Made by a program: the position numbers and the translations under genes. This document shows positions 45,080-54,729 of a stretch of 64,000 bases of DNA, in pieces. The stretch comes from Leptospira levettii. GTDB taxonomy: Bacteria; Spirochaetota; Leptospiria; Leptospirales; Leptospiraceae. Every line of letters starts with the position of its first letter. Positions within the stretch are counted from its first letter, which is position 1. Under the pieces are notes generated by a model. That model was not told the DNA's origin. It did no database searches and saw only the letters and a program-made list of their open reading frames with translations. The stretch covers positions 62,001 through 126,000 of the forward strand of contig NZ_NPDM01000005.1 of assembly GCF_002812085.1 (NCBI RefSeq), read 5' to 3'.

Positions 45080-45442
45080 ATGGAATATCCTGAATTGGAA
45101 TCTTATTTCCAGAAATTAACTGATATAACAGACCGTATCGCAATGATGAACAATCATTTTGATGCGACACCTGAGATCGACATACCACAGTTATTTGAAA
45201 TGTTTGATGACATTCAATCAAAGGATTGGGAAAACACTGATAGAGAGTATTATGAACTCTTTACTAGTTATTTCACATTCCATGTGAAGACAGTGGAAGA
45301 AATCATCCAAGAAGCACGTGAAATCTTAAATCCAGAAAATAGAGAACACGTGAAAAAGTTAGTAAGCCACGTTCGTAAGGCTGATGATTGGTTCCTAAGT
45401 CTCAAAAAGAAACGCAAACTTGCTCGTACACAAGTAGCATAA
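45080..45442 (+). CDS. Small helical hypothetical protein
   Basis: 120 aa, no motif recognised; mostly helical and charged (EEIIQEAREILNPENREHVKK). An excellent ribosome-binding site (AAGGAGG) lies 9 nt upstream. A 9-bp hairpin follows the stop. Confidence 0.75.
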   Translation: MEYPELESYFQKLTDITDRIAMMNNHFDATPEIDIPQLFEMFDDIQSKDWENTDREYYELFTSYFTFHVKTVEEIIQEAREILNPENREHVKKLVSHVRKADDWFLSLKKKRKLARTQVA

Positions 45443-45448
45443 TCACTT

Positions 45449-45476
45449 ACTCCCTCATTCGAAAGTCTGAGGGAGT
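45449..45476 (+). other. Hairpin after the small helical gene
   Basis: ACTCCCTCA / TGAGGGAGT, perfect 9-bp stem with 10-nt loop, but no T run follows. A weak terminator or mRNA 3' structure. Confidence 0.5.
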
Positions 45477-45525
45477 TATCTCAATTCGCTTTACAATTTA
45501 ATCCGTTTCCTTTCTCCTTTCAGAT

Positions 45526-46587
45526 ATGCTCAAGGCACGGTTCCTTTTTTATCCAGTTTACCTTTTGATTTTTTTGTTTTTAGTAGATTCTATTTTTAGG
45601 ATCCCATACATCCAAACACTCGCCAAGATTGACTTAACTGCTGTTAACTATAAAGCTAAATCAGATTTTTTAGAAAAATTATTAAAAGAGAAACCTGGCG
45701 TAAACTCTCCTAAAACGAAAAAAATCATGCTGATTTTAGGATCTTCTCGTTTGTTATATTTTGATTATGATGAACTTGTATCTTTTTATCCAGATTGGGA
45801 AATTTACAACTTATCATCGGCAGTTACAACTCCAGCCTATTATGATTTCCAACTCACAAAAATATTAGATGCAGGAATCAAACCTGACCTTGTGATCATG
45901 GAGACCGATCCAAACCAATTTAATCAAAATTCTGTATTTAAAAGTTCGAATTTAACCTATAGTTTTGATTTGGGATATGTTCTTTCTAATTTATCTTTAT
46001 TTGGGAAAGACCATGTTTCCTTTTATCTTGGTCGCAAACTTTTTGCAGTTGGAACTTATAAGCCTTATATAGACCAAATGTGGAAAAATTACAAAAATCC
46101 ATATTTAGATAATGTTCTAGGAATGCATCAGTCAACTTATGATTATATAATTTCTCATAATGGAAATGGTTTGTCTCCCATTGATAATTATATGGAAAAA
46201 GATTCCAATGCACTTCTCTTAACAAGCCATAGAACACTTGATTGGTTATTTGCATCTTACCAAAGGAGTAATATGCAATTTGGGTTTTATGAAAAAATTC
46301 TCAACCGTTTACAAGAGGAAAAAATCAAAGCAGTGATTGTATGGCCTTTGTCATCTCCTGATTTTGAATCATTGATGGAAAAAGAATCTCTTGTAAAAAC
46401 TTGGGAGACGGAAATTGATTCAATCACAAAAGAGCATAATTTTTCGATTTTAAAATTAAAAGATGACCCTTCTTATAATTGTAATGCCTTTGCTGATGGT
46501 GGACACGTTGCTAAAGATTGTTATAGAAGTTTAATGCGTTCTATTTTATTGGATTACTTTCGTAGGTATGAGCCAAATCGTTTGTAA
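45526..46587 (+). CDS. DUF1574/SGNH-like membrane-anchored protein
   Basis: 353 aa with an N-terminal membrane helix (about 8-25). The extracytoplasmic part has IMLILGSSRLLYF (SGNH block I) and ends in a D-x-x-H-like GGHVAKDCYRS stretch, fitting a DUF1574 or AlgJ-like fold common in Leptospira. A role in O-acetylation or transfer on surface glycans is possible. It converges on and overlaps the M30 gene by 47 bp. Confidence 0.7.
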   Translation: MLKARFLFYPVYLLIFLFLVDSIFRIPYIQTLAKIDLTAVNYKAKSDFLEKLLKEKPGVNSPKTKKIMLILGSSRLLYFDYDELVSFYPDWEIYNLSSAVTTPAYYDFQLTKILDAGIKPDLVIMETDPNQFNQNSVFKSSNLTYSFDLGYVLSNLSLFGKDHVSFYLGRKLFAVGTYKPYIDQMWKNYKNPYLDNVLGMHQSTYDYIISHNGNGLSPIDNYMEKDSNALLLTSHRTLDWLFASYQRSNMQFGFYEKILNRLQEEKIKAVIVWPLSSPDFESLMEKESLVKTWETEIDSITKEHNFSILKLKDDPSYNCNAFADGGHVAKDCYRSLMRSILLDYFRRYEPNRL

Positions 46588-48046
46588 ATTCAATTCCACA
46601 AATTGGAATCATCCCACTATTCGTTGAATTTTCAATGACAGATTTTAATGATCTTGGTTTGTTCGGAGTTTGAATGGGTGAATCATCCTTTCCCGGGATG
46701 TATTTTAGGCTTGTATTGAATCCTTGAGGTGAGTCTGCCCAAAAAACAATTCCTTGTGAAATCCCTGTTAGTCGACCATAGTTTTTCCGAGTATTAGGTG
46801 CTGAAAAAGTAGGGGTTGCGGAAGTATAAAAGTTTGCAGCCCCTTGTTTGATTGTCGTTTTGGCAGTTGTTGGCGTCACAGGGTTTGTAACAAGTCGATT
46901 CAAACTGGAAGAAAGAGGGTATTTTGTCAAAACTCCAGACAAATCAACTGTCGATGCTCCTTGTCCATCACTTGTGACTTGTTGGACAGAGGATACATTC
47001 CCAATCCCAAAACTCTGTGCTGTGAGGACAGCAAACATTCGAAAAAACATATCTGAATTTGTATTGGTTAAAACGGTTGAATCATAATTTTCACTGGTTT
47101 TGAAAACATTCATAAGATTGCCAGAGGAATTGGCCCTTGTGCCACTTGCCCCAATCACCGTATTTCGAAAAAATTGTTTCCGTTGTGTATCATTTGTTCC
47201 TGAACTATCATACAGGTATCTCATAAATACATAAGCAAAGGAATATTGTTTTAGAACATCTGAACTACTGCTATTCCAATCTAATAAGGAAACCCCATTG
47301 ATTCCATCATCACATCTAGAATCGTTTACACCTGAATAACAATCCAATCGACTTGTTTGAGGTCCATAACCTGCGATATCACTTGCAACTTCGCTTGTAC
47401 CTTCATTGATCCACAATTCGTCTGATTGATTTGCTTCATACATTCTTGGAAATCTAAGTAAGTGTTGGAATTCGTGTGCTGCTGTTGATGCAAATGCATT
47501 TGGGTCTTTGGAATTCGCTGCAATCAGTTCTTTCCCATCTAAGTACAAAACTTCTGCAAAATTTGATCTCACTCGAAGAAGAAAATTATCTGGGAAATAA
47601 TTGATAGGATCGAAATATCCTGCAACATAAGCACTGTTAGCCGTTGCTCCATCTTTGATATCCATCACTAGTAATTTCACTTTCCCATCTCCATCAACAT
47701 CACTCGGTGTTCCAAATGTTTCAATTAATTTTGGGTAGGTGATGGTATCAAAATCTTTAGCAAATTGAACTAAGTTAAAGTTTAAAGATAAGGATTTTTC
47801 TTTGTACACTTCAATGTAGGTGCCAGAACTGACAAGTTCTACGGGAACACAGACACTACTTTGTGTTCGCAAATCTCTTGCCCATAAATCAGGGCCAGAA
47901 AAACAATTGGCTCCCAGTAAGGAATACGCTCCGAGTAACAAAATGAGGTCATCATTTTTCCCAATTTCAGAATTAACCGGATTGCAATGTGAGAATGAAG
48001 TGATTAAAAAGAACAAAGGGAGTAAGATTTTTTTTCGAAAATGCAT
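46541..48046 (-). CDS. Secreted lipoprotein metallopeptidase (M30/hyicolysin-like)
   Basis: About 501 aa from the ATG at 48046 (MHFRKKILLPLF…; an ATG at 48049 is equally possible). Lipobox SFSHC. STAAHEFQHLLRFPRMYEA gives the HExxH zinc site and ELWINEGTSEVA the third-ligand Glu, the M30 (hyicolysin) pattern. Residues 290-500 form a beta-rich C-terminal region. Likely degrades extracellular proteins. Its start codon overlaps that of the divergent gene. Confidence 0.85.
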   Translation of the reverse strand: MHFRKKILLPLFFLITSFSHCNPVNSEIGKNDDLILLLGAYSLLGANCFSGPDLWARDLRTQSSVCVPVELVSSGTYIEVYKEKSLSLNFNLVQFAKDFDTITYPKLIETFGTPSDVDGDGKVKLLVMDIKDGATANSAYVAGYFDPINYFPDNFLLRVRSNFAEVLYLDGKELIAANSKDPNAFASTAAHEFQHLLRFPRMYEANQSDELWINEGTSEVASDIAGYGPQTSRLDCYSGVNDSRCDDGINGVSLLDWNSSSSDVLKQYSFAYVFMRYLYDSSGTNDTQRKQFFRNTVIGASGTRANSSGNLMNVFKTSENYDSTVLTNTNSDMFFRMFAVLTAQSFGIGNVSSVQQVTSDGQGASTVDLSGVLTKYPLSSSLNRLVTNPVTPTTAKTTIKQGAANFYTSATPTFSAPNTRKNYGRLTGISQGIVFWADSPQGFNTSLKYIPGKDDSPIQTPNKPRSLKSVIENSTNSGMIPICGIEFTNDLAHTYESNPIK

Positions 48047-48691
48047 CATAATTTAGCGATTTTACTTTTCCTTACTCTCTCCATTCTTTGGACGAAGCCT
48101 TTTTATGGAAAGTCAATTGAAGGATTGTATTTTTCAGACCGTCAAACAACTGAAAACGGATACTTACTTTTAGGGATAGAAATTTTTTCTGAAAAGGGAA
48201 AGTCTTTTTACAATGCCCAAGAACTTCGATACAAAAAAACCTTCGGTTGGGAAGAAGTCTTGTTTGTAGGGAAAATGACGAAGGATGGTGCCAATTGGAT
48301 CTTAGTTCCAGAAGCTTGCCAGATCCGTGCCAAAACGGTTTGGGATGCCAAATTTGCCCTCTTACGCAGGTTTGATTGTGACCATTTGGTTTTCCACTTA
48401 ACTAAAAATGAAAAAGACCAGTGGGTAATTTCCGAATCCTTACTCGGAACCGAAAAAAATCTTCCCTTTCGTTTCTACTTGGATCATACCGCGGGGAACC
48501 CTGTCGCTGTACAAATCCCTGACTCTCCTGAAGTTACGGAGGGGTTTTGGGGCTTCCATTTGAATGGTTTGGGGGGAAAACCTCCAACAAAAATTTGGAA
48601 CCCTTCCAAGGGGAATTGGGAGCCTTTTTCGGGGTTCAAACGGAACCAGGAACTGCAATTCTACCAATGGAAACGATCCTTTTCTAATTGA
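48041..48691 (+). CDS. Secreted hypothetical protein
   Basis: 216 aa. MHHNLAILLFLTLSILWTK… is a signal peptide. The mature part is beta-rich with Trp, Phe and Gly and ends in NQELQFYQWKRSF. No known family recognised. Its ATG is the first half of an ATGCAT palindrome shared with the divergent peptidase gene, with no good ribosome-binding site. Confidence 0.7.
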   Translation: MHHNLAILLFLTLSILWTKPFYGKSIEGLYFSDRQTTENGYLLLGIEIFSEKGKSFYNAQELRYKKTFGWEEVLFVGKMTKDGANWILVPEACQIRAKTVWDAKFALLRRFDCDHLVFHLTKNEKDQWVISESLLGTEKNLPFRFYLDHTAGNPVAVQIPDSPEVTEGFWGFHLNGLGGKPPTKIWNPSKGNWEPFSGFKRNQELQFYQWKRSFSN

Positions 48692-48725
48692 CCCAATCGT
48701 TCCTTCCAGGGACTTTCCTTTTACA

Positions 48726-50201
48726 TTGAAAAAGATCAGAATTGGGGTGATAGCCGCAGCTGGAAAAGGCACAAGAGCCTACCCCCGCACTAGTTTTATA
48801 CCAAAACCCCTTTTTGTCATAGAAGGTAAGACCATCCTCCATCGGAACGTGGAGTTAATGGTCAAAACCTTTGGCATCGAAAAGGTCTATGTCCTTGTAG
48901 GGCACCTCAAAGAACAGATTATCAGTGAATTAGAACAAATTCGATTGGCACTTCCCAAAGTTGTGATCGAACCCGTGGAATGGACGGAACGAGGTCTGGC
49001 ATCCGACGTGGCCAGTCTTGAAAAAACAATCCGCGAGCCATTTTTAACCATTCTCGGTGATGAGTTTTATTACCGAACTGACCATGAAAACTTTTTAAAA
49101 GTTTTGAAAAAACATCCAAAAATGGCTGCGTCCATCGGTGTTGTCAAAACTTCTCTTCTCTCTCGTATTCGTAAAAACTATTCCGTTGTTTTGTCAGAAG
49201 ACAAAATTTTGAATTTGGTAGAAAAACCAGAAAATCCACCTAACGAACTATTGGGATTAGGAAGTTATTTTTTTACACCTGAATACTTTGAGTTTTTCAA
49301 AAAAACACCACCTTCGCCAAAATCAGGTGTCATTGAGATAACAGATGTTATCGATAAAATGGCAAAAGAGTCAATGGGTGGTGTATTTGCAACTATGTTG
49401 AATTGTGAATACTTTAACATTAATTCAATGCAGGATTATTACCACGCTGTTTATGAAGTGCGTAATGATTTGTTTTCTAAGTTTAAAACAAGCCTTATCA
49501 TTCCAACGAATAATCATGAACGTTCGATTACTGATGTCATTGTTGATTTTAAAGATAAATTTAATGAAATCATAGTCATTGACAATGAATCAACGGATGA
49601 TACTCTCGCGCTCGCAAAAAAAGAAAAAGTAAAAACATATACTTTCCCTGGTGATGGAGACTCTACACGATTAGGTGAACAAGTGAGAAGGGGAATTGAA
49701 TATGCAACGGGAGATATTTTAGTAGTTGTATCACCCGATGGATCTTTTCGTTCTAAAGATTTTCCGAAGCTTCTTGAATATATGAAGGATTCGGATATGG
49801 TCATTGGTACAAGAACTACAAGGCAGATGATAGAACAAGGCTCAAATCTAAAACCCTTGTATCGTTTAGTGAATTTACTTATGGGAAAACTTGTCGAAGT
49901 GTTTTGGTGGGGGCAAGAGCCTAGATTTACAGACGTCGACTGCCAATTTTTCTCTGTTTGGCGAGAATCCTATGATCGAGTCAGATCACAACTTGTTGTC
50001 GAAGATAGAAAGTTTATCGTTGAGCTGATGATCGATATCGTAAGATCACATATGCGATGTATAGAAATTCCTGTGTCTTATTTTAAGCCAGTAGGGCAAA
50101 TCGAATATCGTCTTCGAGATATGATTTCTGATTCATTCCAAATATTAAAATTGATATTATCAAAAAAGTTTTTCCTAGGAGAAAGTCGCGATGGCGAATA
50201 A
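48726..50201 (+). CDS. Nucleotidyltransferase / glycosyltransferase-2 fusion
   Basis: The frame is open from 48564, but a TTG at 48726 (LKKIRIGVIAAAGKGTR) avoids a 128-bp overlap and gives 491 aa. Residues about 1-245 are a sugar-phosphate nucleotidyltransferase (GVIAAAGKGTRAYPRTSFIP KP-type loop, EVYELVGHL-like, EFYYRTD). Residues about 250-490 are a GT2 glycosyltransferase (SLIIPTNNHERSITDVIVDF, IIVIDNESTDDT, VVSPDGSF). It could make a nucleotide sugar and transfer its sugar in one protein. It overlaps the epimerase gene by 11 bp. Confidence 0.82.
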   Translation: MKKIRIGVIAAAGKGTRAYPRTSFIPKPLFVIEGKTILHRNVELMVKTFGIEKVYVLVGHLKEQIISELEQIRLALPKVVIEPVEWTERGLASDVASLEKTIREPFLTILGDEFYYRTDHENFLKVLKKHPKMAASIGVVKTSLLSRIRKNYSVVLSEDKILNLVEKPENPPNELLGLGSYFFTPEYFEFFKKTPPSPKSGVIEITDVIDKMAKESMGGVFATMLNCEYFNINSMQDYYHAVYEVRNDLFSKFKTSLIIPTNNHERSITDVIVDFKDKFNEIIVIDNESTDDTLALAKKEKVKTYTFPGDGDSTRLGEQVRRGIEYATGDILVVVSPDGSFRSKDFPKLLEYMKDSDMVIGTRTTRQMIEQGSNLKPLYRLVNLLMGKLVEVFWWGQEPRFTDVDCQFFSVWRESYDRVRSQLVVEDRKFIVELMIDIVRSHMRCIEIPVSYFKPVGQIEYRLRDMISDSFQILKLILSKKFFLGESRDGE

Positions 50202-51231
50202 AGTATTGGTTACAGGTGGATGCGGATTTTTAGGTTCGCATGTTTGTGAATTATTTCGTAAAGAAGGTTGGGATGTTGTCAGTTTCGATAACATGACAAA
50301 ATATGAGTTAAAAAGAACTGGTTACGGATCAGATGCGACAAGAGATTATAATTGGAATTATCTCAAATCACTGGGTGTTACAATGGTGAAAGGTGATATC
50401 CGCAATTTAGAACATCTGATGGATCGAAGTGCCGATTGTGATTATATCATTCACACCGCTGCCCAACCTGCAATGACTATCTCTTGGGAAGACCCTGAGC
50501 TTGATTTTTCAACAAATGTGATTGGTACTTTTAATGTGATGGAAGCAGCACGGAAACATAAAATTCCTGTGGTAAATACTTCTTCTATTCACGTTTATGG
50601 AAACTCAATTAACGATAGTTTAAAAGAAGATAAAACTTCTTATGTTCGTGAACCAGTTGAAATCCCTGTTACACATCCTACGATGGTTGGTCAAATTTCC
50701 CCTCTTCATGCATCAAAAATGAGTGCGGAACATTATGTTCGATCTTACACCGATATGTATGGAGTAAAAGCTGCAAGTTTTCGATTCACTGGAATTTACG
50801 GTGAACGTCAGTTTGGTGGCGAAGATCATGGTTGGGTTGCTAATTTTGCAATTCGTTCTGTATTTGGATTACCACTTAGAATTTTTGGAACCGGTAAACA
50901 AACGCGAGACATCCTGCATGCGGAAGACGGTGCAAAGTCGTATCTAGAATTTTTCAAAAATCCAATTCCTGGTGTATACAATATCGGGGGTGCAAGCCCA
51001 CATAAAATTTCCTTACTAGAATGTATTACCTTAATAGGAGAAATTCTTGGGAAAAAACAGGAAATTCTTTTTGAAGTGGAAAGACCTGGTGATATGCGAT
51101 ATTTCATTTGTGATATTTCGGAAGCAAAAAAGTTTGGATTCAATCCAAAAATTCTGCCGAAGGAAGGGGTCACTCGTCTTTTGAAATGGATAGAAGCAAA
51201 TAAAGACGTATTCAACATCGCTGGTAAATAA
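50191..51231 (+). CDS. Extended SDR NAD-dependent epimerase/dehydratase, atypical active site
   Basis: 346 aa. NAD loop KVLVTGGCGFLGSHV, then SFDNMTKYELKRTGYGSDATR (CDP-paratose-epimerase-like) and NTSSIHVYGN with the Ser. The Y-x-x-x-K motif reads L-H-A-S-K (Lys176), so Tyr is Leu172. The NAD fold and Lys are intact. The product is probably a nucleotide sugar for the surface glycan, with an unusual base or changed reaction. Confidence 0.85.
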   Translation: MANKVLVTGGCGFLGSHVCELFRKEGWDVVSFDNMTKYELKRTGYGSDATRDYNWNYLKSLGVTMVKGDIRNLEHLMDRSADCDYIIHTAAQPAMTISWEDPELDFSTNVIGTFNVMEAARKHKIPVVNTSSIHVYGNSINDSLKEDKTSYVREPVEIPVTHPTMVGQISPLHASKMSAEHYVRSYTDMYGVKAASFRFTGIYGERQFGGEDHGWVANFAIRSVFGLPLRIFGTGKQTRDILHAEDGAKSYLEFFKNPIPGVYNIGGASPHKISLLECITLIGEILGKKQEILFEVERPGDMRYFICDISEAKKFGFNPKILPKEGVTRLLKWIEANKDVFNIAGK

Positions 51232-51232
51232 A

Positions 51233-51955
51233 ATGGCTAACAAAACATTAGTGATCATTCCTGCTTATAATGAAGCTGCGACCATTGAAGAGGTGGTTCG
51301 CGGGGCCATTGTTTATGCTGATGTATCTGTCACTGATGATGCTAGTAAAGATGAAACTCCAGTTATCTTAAAGAAACTCCAAAAAGAATTTGGAACACGA
51401 CTCAATGTAATTCGACATGAAAAAAATACTCATATACCCCAAGGGATTCAAGATGGTATGAAGTATGCTGTCGAAAAAAAATATGATTGGGTCGTTACAA
51501 TGGATGCTGGTTTATCACATGATGCTACCTATTTAAAAGACTTTATCCAATTCCCAAATTGTGATTTGGTGATTGGATCTAGGACTTCGACAGTGAATGT
51601 TCCATTGTATCGAAAATTCATTTCATGGTTAGCCGCCAAAGTAATGAATTATTGTTTATCCAATGGAGTTTTTAATTTATTCGGAAACAACCTTCGTGAT
51701 TGTACAAGTGGCTATAGGCGTTATTCAAAGTTGATGTTTGAAAAAATTGCTTCCTATCCATTAGAGTCAGTTGCATTTGATTTTCATATGGAAGCGCTAT
51801 CCATCGTTTCTAAAAATAGTGGAAGTATAAAAGAGCTCCCAATCAAATATGTTTTTTCGAATAGTAGTTTTAACCGTAAAGTATTAAAACTTGCGATCCA
51901 ATTTGCAAAAAAACTTTTATTAAGAAAATGGAAACTGACTCCCGAGTACCCTTAA
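51233..51955 (+). CDS. Glycosyltransferase family 2 (DPM1/WecG-like)
   Basis: 240 aa. NKTLVIIPAYNEAATIEEVV, DDASKDET and VVTMDAGLSHDA are GT2 motifs. FNLFGNNLRDCTSGYRRYSK matches dolichyl-phosphate-mannose-synthase-like enzymes. It starts 1 bp after the epimerase. It probably transfers a sugar to a polyprenyl phosphate. Confidence 0.88.
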   Translation: MANKTLVIIPAYNEAATIEEVVRGAIVYADVSVTDDASKDETPVILKKLQKEFGTRLNVIRHEKNTHIPQGIQDGMKYAVEKKYDWVVTMDAGLSHDATYLKDFIQFPNCDLVIGSRTSTVNVPLYRKFISWLAAKVMNYCLSNGVFNLFGNNLRDCTSGYRRYSKLMFEKIASYPLESVAFDFHMEALSIVSKNSGSIKELPIKYVFSNSSFNRKVLKLAIQFAKKLLLRKWKLTPEYP

Positions 51956-53493
51956 ATCAAAATTCACTCGGAATGAAATGGAAGGTATTCTTGTCCGCCA
52001 TTGCGCTGTTATGTGCAATATTTCTTTTTGATCGCATTTTCTTTTTTGATCTATATTTTCTATTCCCTAATGAAACTGAGTGGGATTCCTCTCCTTGGTA
52101 TAACTTCATCTACAAAACAAAAGAATTACAATCATCTGAAGACAAACATAGAACTGTCGTCACAGGAAGTTCCGTTGCTTTATATTCGGTTTTACCTGAC
52201 GAACTGAATAAAAAGGAAAAACCAAATACGAAGTATTCCTTTTTTTCCCATGTAGCAATGACCCCAACGGACCTTTATTACTACAAAGAAAATTTACTTT
52301 CAACAAAACCAAATTTGGTAGTGTACCTCCATAATTTTGCAGATTTACAATGGGAGTATATGAAGAAAGACGGAGAGGTCTTCCAGTTTCAAAAAGACAT
52401 TTGGTTGAATCAATTGGCAGATCGTTATCCTACGAAAACCATTTATCCGAAAGCTTTTCTGAAAGACTATTGGACTGAGATTAATCGAAAATCATTATCG
52501 AAATTAGCAACAAAAGCTTTATTCTATGTTAGTCGATATCGAATTTTCTTTTGGGATCCGATTGTAGTTTTTATTGATAATCATTTTCGAAGTGGTAGGA
52601 AATACTATCTATACCAAGGGGTTCTTCCCAAAGAGGGAATTTGGTCAAAGGGATGGACTAAAACAAATGCTACGATAGAATGTAAAGAACAAAGAGAAAC
52701 TGAATCTATCTTTGTTCAAAATAAAAATACAAAACTCCAATTCCTTTTTTTCGAAAACCAAAACTCACTGATTAACAATTCACCGATTCATACACAAATC
52801 ATCAATATTCAAAAATCAGGATGGTTAGATATTCACTGGGGAGAATTAAATCTTTCCAATTTACCTTGGAGTATCGTAAAGATTCAAATTCTATCACAAC
52901 TCCCAACCGCAAAACAAGTAAACTTAATTCGTTATGGAAAAGATGAAGAGGTGGGGATTCGGTTATCACATTTTTTTTGTGATGGTATCCAAACTGAAAA
53001 TCGTTCTTATTCAAGAGCAAGTTATTGGGATGATACTCGATTTGTTCAAATGTCAGTGGACGAGTTCCAAAAAGAATATTTTGAACGAATGATTAAAGAT
53101 GCTGGGAACAGGCAGGAATTGTGGCGATTACATGTTGTCCGTGAAGCAAAGAAAAATATAAACTTTGTAAAATTCAAACCATGGTCTGAATACAATCGAA
53201 TATTAGAAATTTCAGAATATTTCTATCAAAATCATATTCCTTTTGTGATCGTCTTATCTCCTGAAAATCCAATTGAATTTGCATTTTATAAAAATTCAAA
53301 CTGGAGAAAAGAGTGGATCTCACATTTGAAGGAGCAGTTAGCCAAACGTGGTCAAACAGTCATTGATCATACAGAGGTGATTTCAGATGTTCGTTATTTT
53401 TTCGACCCCCACCATCTAACATATGAAGGCGCAAAAGTATACAATACAATTTTTGAATCTTCCATAAATCCGATCATCAGCAAAGAGAATTAA
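51928..53493 (+). CDS. Membrane-anchored SGNH/DUF1574-like protein
   Basis: 521 aa from 51928 (an ATG at 51973, MKWKVFLSAIALLC, would avoid the 28-bp overlap and is also possible). One N-terminal helix, then TVVTGSSVALYSVLPDEL (SGNH-like GSS block) and, near the end, VISDVRYFFDPHHLTYEGAKVY (D-x-x-H). The layout matches AlgJ/DUF1574 proteins that modify extracellular glycans. Its position in the glycan cluster supports that. Confidence 0.7.
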   Translation: METDSRVPLNQNSLGMKWKVFLSAIALLCAIFLFDRIFFFDLYFLFPNETEWDSSPWYNFIYKTKELQSSEDKHRTVVTGSSVALYSVLPDELNKKEKPNTKYSFFSHVAMTPTDLYYYKENLLSTKPNLVVYLHNFADLQWEYMKKDGEVFQFQKDIWLNQLADRYPTKTIYPKAFLKDYWTEINRKSLSKLATKALFYVSRYRIFFWDPIVVFIDNHFRSGRKYYLYQGVLPKEGIWSKGWTKTNATIECKEQRETESIFVQNKNTKLQFLFFENQNSLINNSPIHTQIINIQKSGWLDIHWGELNLSNLPWSIVKIQILSQLPTAKQVNLIRYGKDEEVGIRLSHFFCDGIQTENRSYSRASYWDDTRFVQMSVDEFQKEYFERMIKDAGNRQELWRLHVVREAKKNINFVKFKPWSEYNRILEISEYFYQNHIPFVIVLSPENPIEFAFYKNSNWRKEWISHLKEQLAKRGQTVIDHTEVISDVRYFFDPHHLTYEGAKVYNTIFESSINPIISKEN

Positions 53494-53514
53494 TCTTCCC
53501 TTAGGAGAATCCAA

Positions 53515-54729
53515 ATGATATTAAAAAAAATTAATCCTATTTTTAATTACTTAAACACAAAACAGTGGTTAACTGTTTGTTTGTTTGTAATTTTATGGGG
53601 TATATCAACACTTTCCTATTGGAAAAAGTACCAATGGAATCCAAGTTCTATGGTTAATTTTGGTCATGAATTTGCCTTACAAAATGAAGCAGAAACTCCA
53701 GAGAATGCCATTTTATTCAAAGGGGAAGCTGGTGATTTAGGTGCAGGTTATGATGGTCAGATTTTTTACTATTTTTCAAGGCCACTTGCCAATTTGAATT
53801 TGGATTGGCCAAGAGGATTTGATGAATCTTACCGTGCTCCTCGGATCGGTTATCCTTTGTTAATCGCTATTTTTGGTGTTTTTGGTAAAAGTTGTGCTAT
53901 TTTTGGGATGTATTTTTGGAATATTTCTCTTATTTTAATCTCCTATTTTTTTCTTAGAAAATTATTAAACGAAGAAACAAAACCATATTCGGTTTTGTAT
54001 TTACTTAGTCCATTTGCACTTGGTAGTTATTACGTGCTTGTGAGTGATTCCGTTATGGTTTCTTTACTCATCATTGCCTATTATTTTTACGTGAAGGAAA
54101 AATGGATTCAATTTGTACTTTTATCGAGTTTAGCAATATTAACTAAAGAACCTGCTTTATTTCTTTTGTTCCCACTTGGGTTACTTGCTCTTCTACGAAT
54201 GGATTGGAAACGAGTCATCGTTGTTGGGTCAGTACTTGTCATTCCCGTTTGTTGGCATCTTTATTTATCTTTTAAGTTCCCAAATTGGCGACCTGGCCGC
54301 CTTACAGACTTTATATTGCCTTTTGAGGGATTAATTTCATACTCAGAATCGATATGGAGACAATTAGCATCTGGTGGAAGTATAAAAGATTTAGCTAGAT
54401 TGTTGTCTCGTCTCCCTCTCGTGATTCTCTTTTTTTTAGGAGTGTTCCTACCGTTTACAGGTAAAATGCAAAAAGGTTGGGAGTTTCGAATTTCTTTTCT
54501 TCTTGTGATGTTTATGGTTGGTACGGCAGGGTATTACCATTTTTGGTCGGTATATGAAAATGTTTCGCGAATGTTTACGTTATCGATACCAATTTTACTT
54601 CTTTTGGTAAATGAAGATCGACAAATTAGAAAACAGGAATATATTTTGATGACCTTATTAATCCTTGTTTTCTTTTTATTAAAAGTATTAATGATATCGA
54701 AACAAATGAATTTCCAAGTTGGGTTTTAA
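53515..54729 (+). CDS. Polytopic membrane glycosyltransferase-like protein
   Basis: 404 aa with about nine or ten membrane helices. The first periplasmic loop ends AGYDGQIFYYFSRPL, reminiscent of DxD/E motifs in GT-C transferases. Last gene of the glycan cluster; its end overlaps the convergent HtrA-like gene by 4 bp. The specific reaction is unknown. Confidence 0.72.
   Translation: MILKKINPIFNYLNTKQWLTVCLFVILWGISTLSYWKKYQWNPSSMVNFGHEFALQNEAETPENAILFKGEAGDLGAGYDGQIFYYFSRPLANLNLDWPRGFDESYRAPRIGYPLLIAIFGVFGKSCAIFGMYFWNISLILISYFFLRKLLNEETKPYSVLYLLSPFALGSYYVLVSDSVMVSLLIIAYYFYVKEKWIQFVLLSSLAILTKEPALFLLFPLGLLALLRMDWKRVIVVGSVLVIPVCWHLYLSFKFPNWRPGRLTDFILPFEGLISYSESIWRQLASGGSIKDLARLLSRLPLVILFFLGVFLPFTGKMQKGWEFRISFLLVMFMVGTAGYYHFWSVYENVSRMFTLSIPILLLLVNEDRQIRKQEYILMTLLILVFFLLKVLMISKQMNFQVGF

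Noticed and set aside
47326..47523. His/Gln-rich minus-strand frame inside the M30 gene
   Set aside because: Shadow of the peptidase frame covering its HExxH region.
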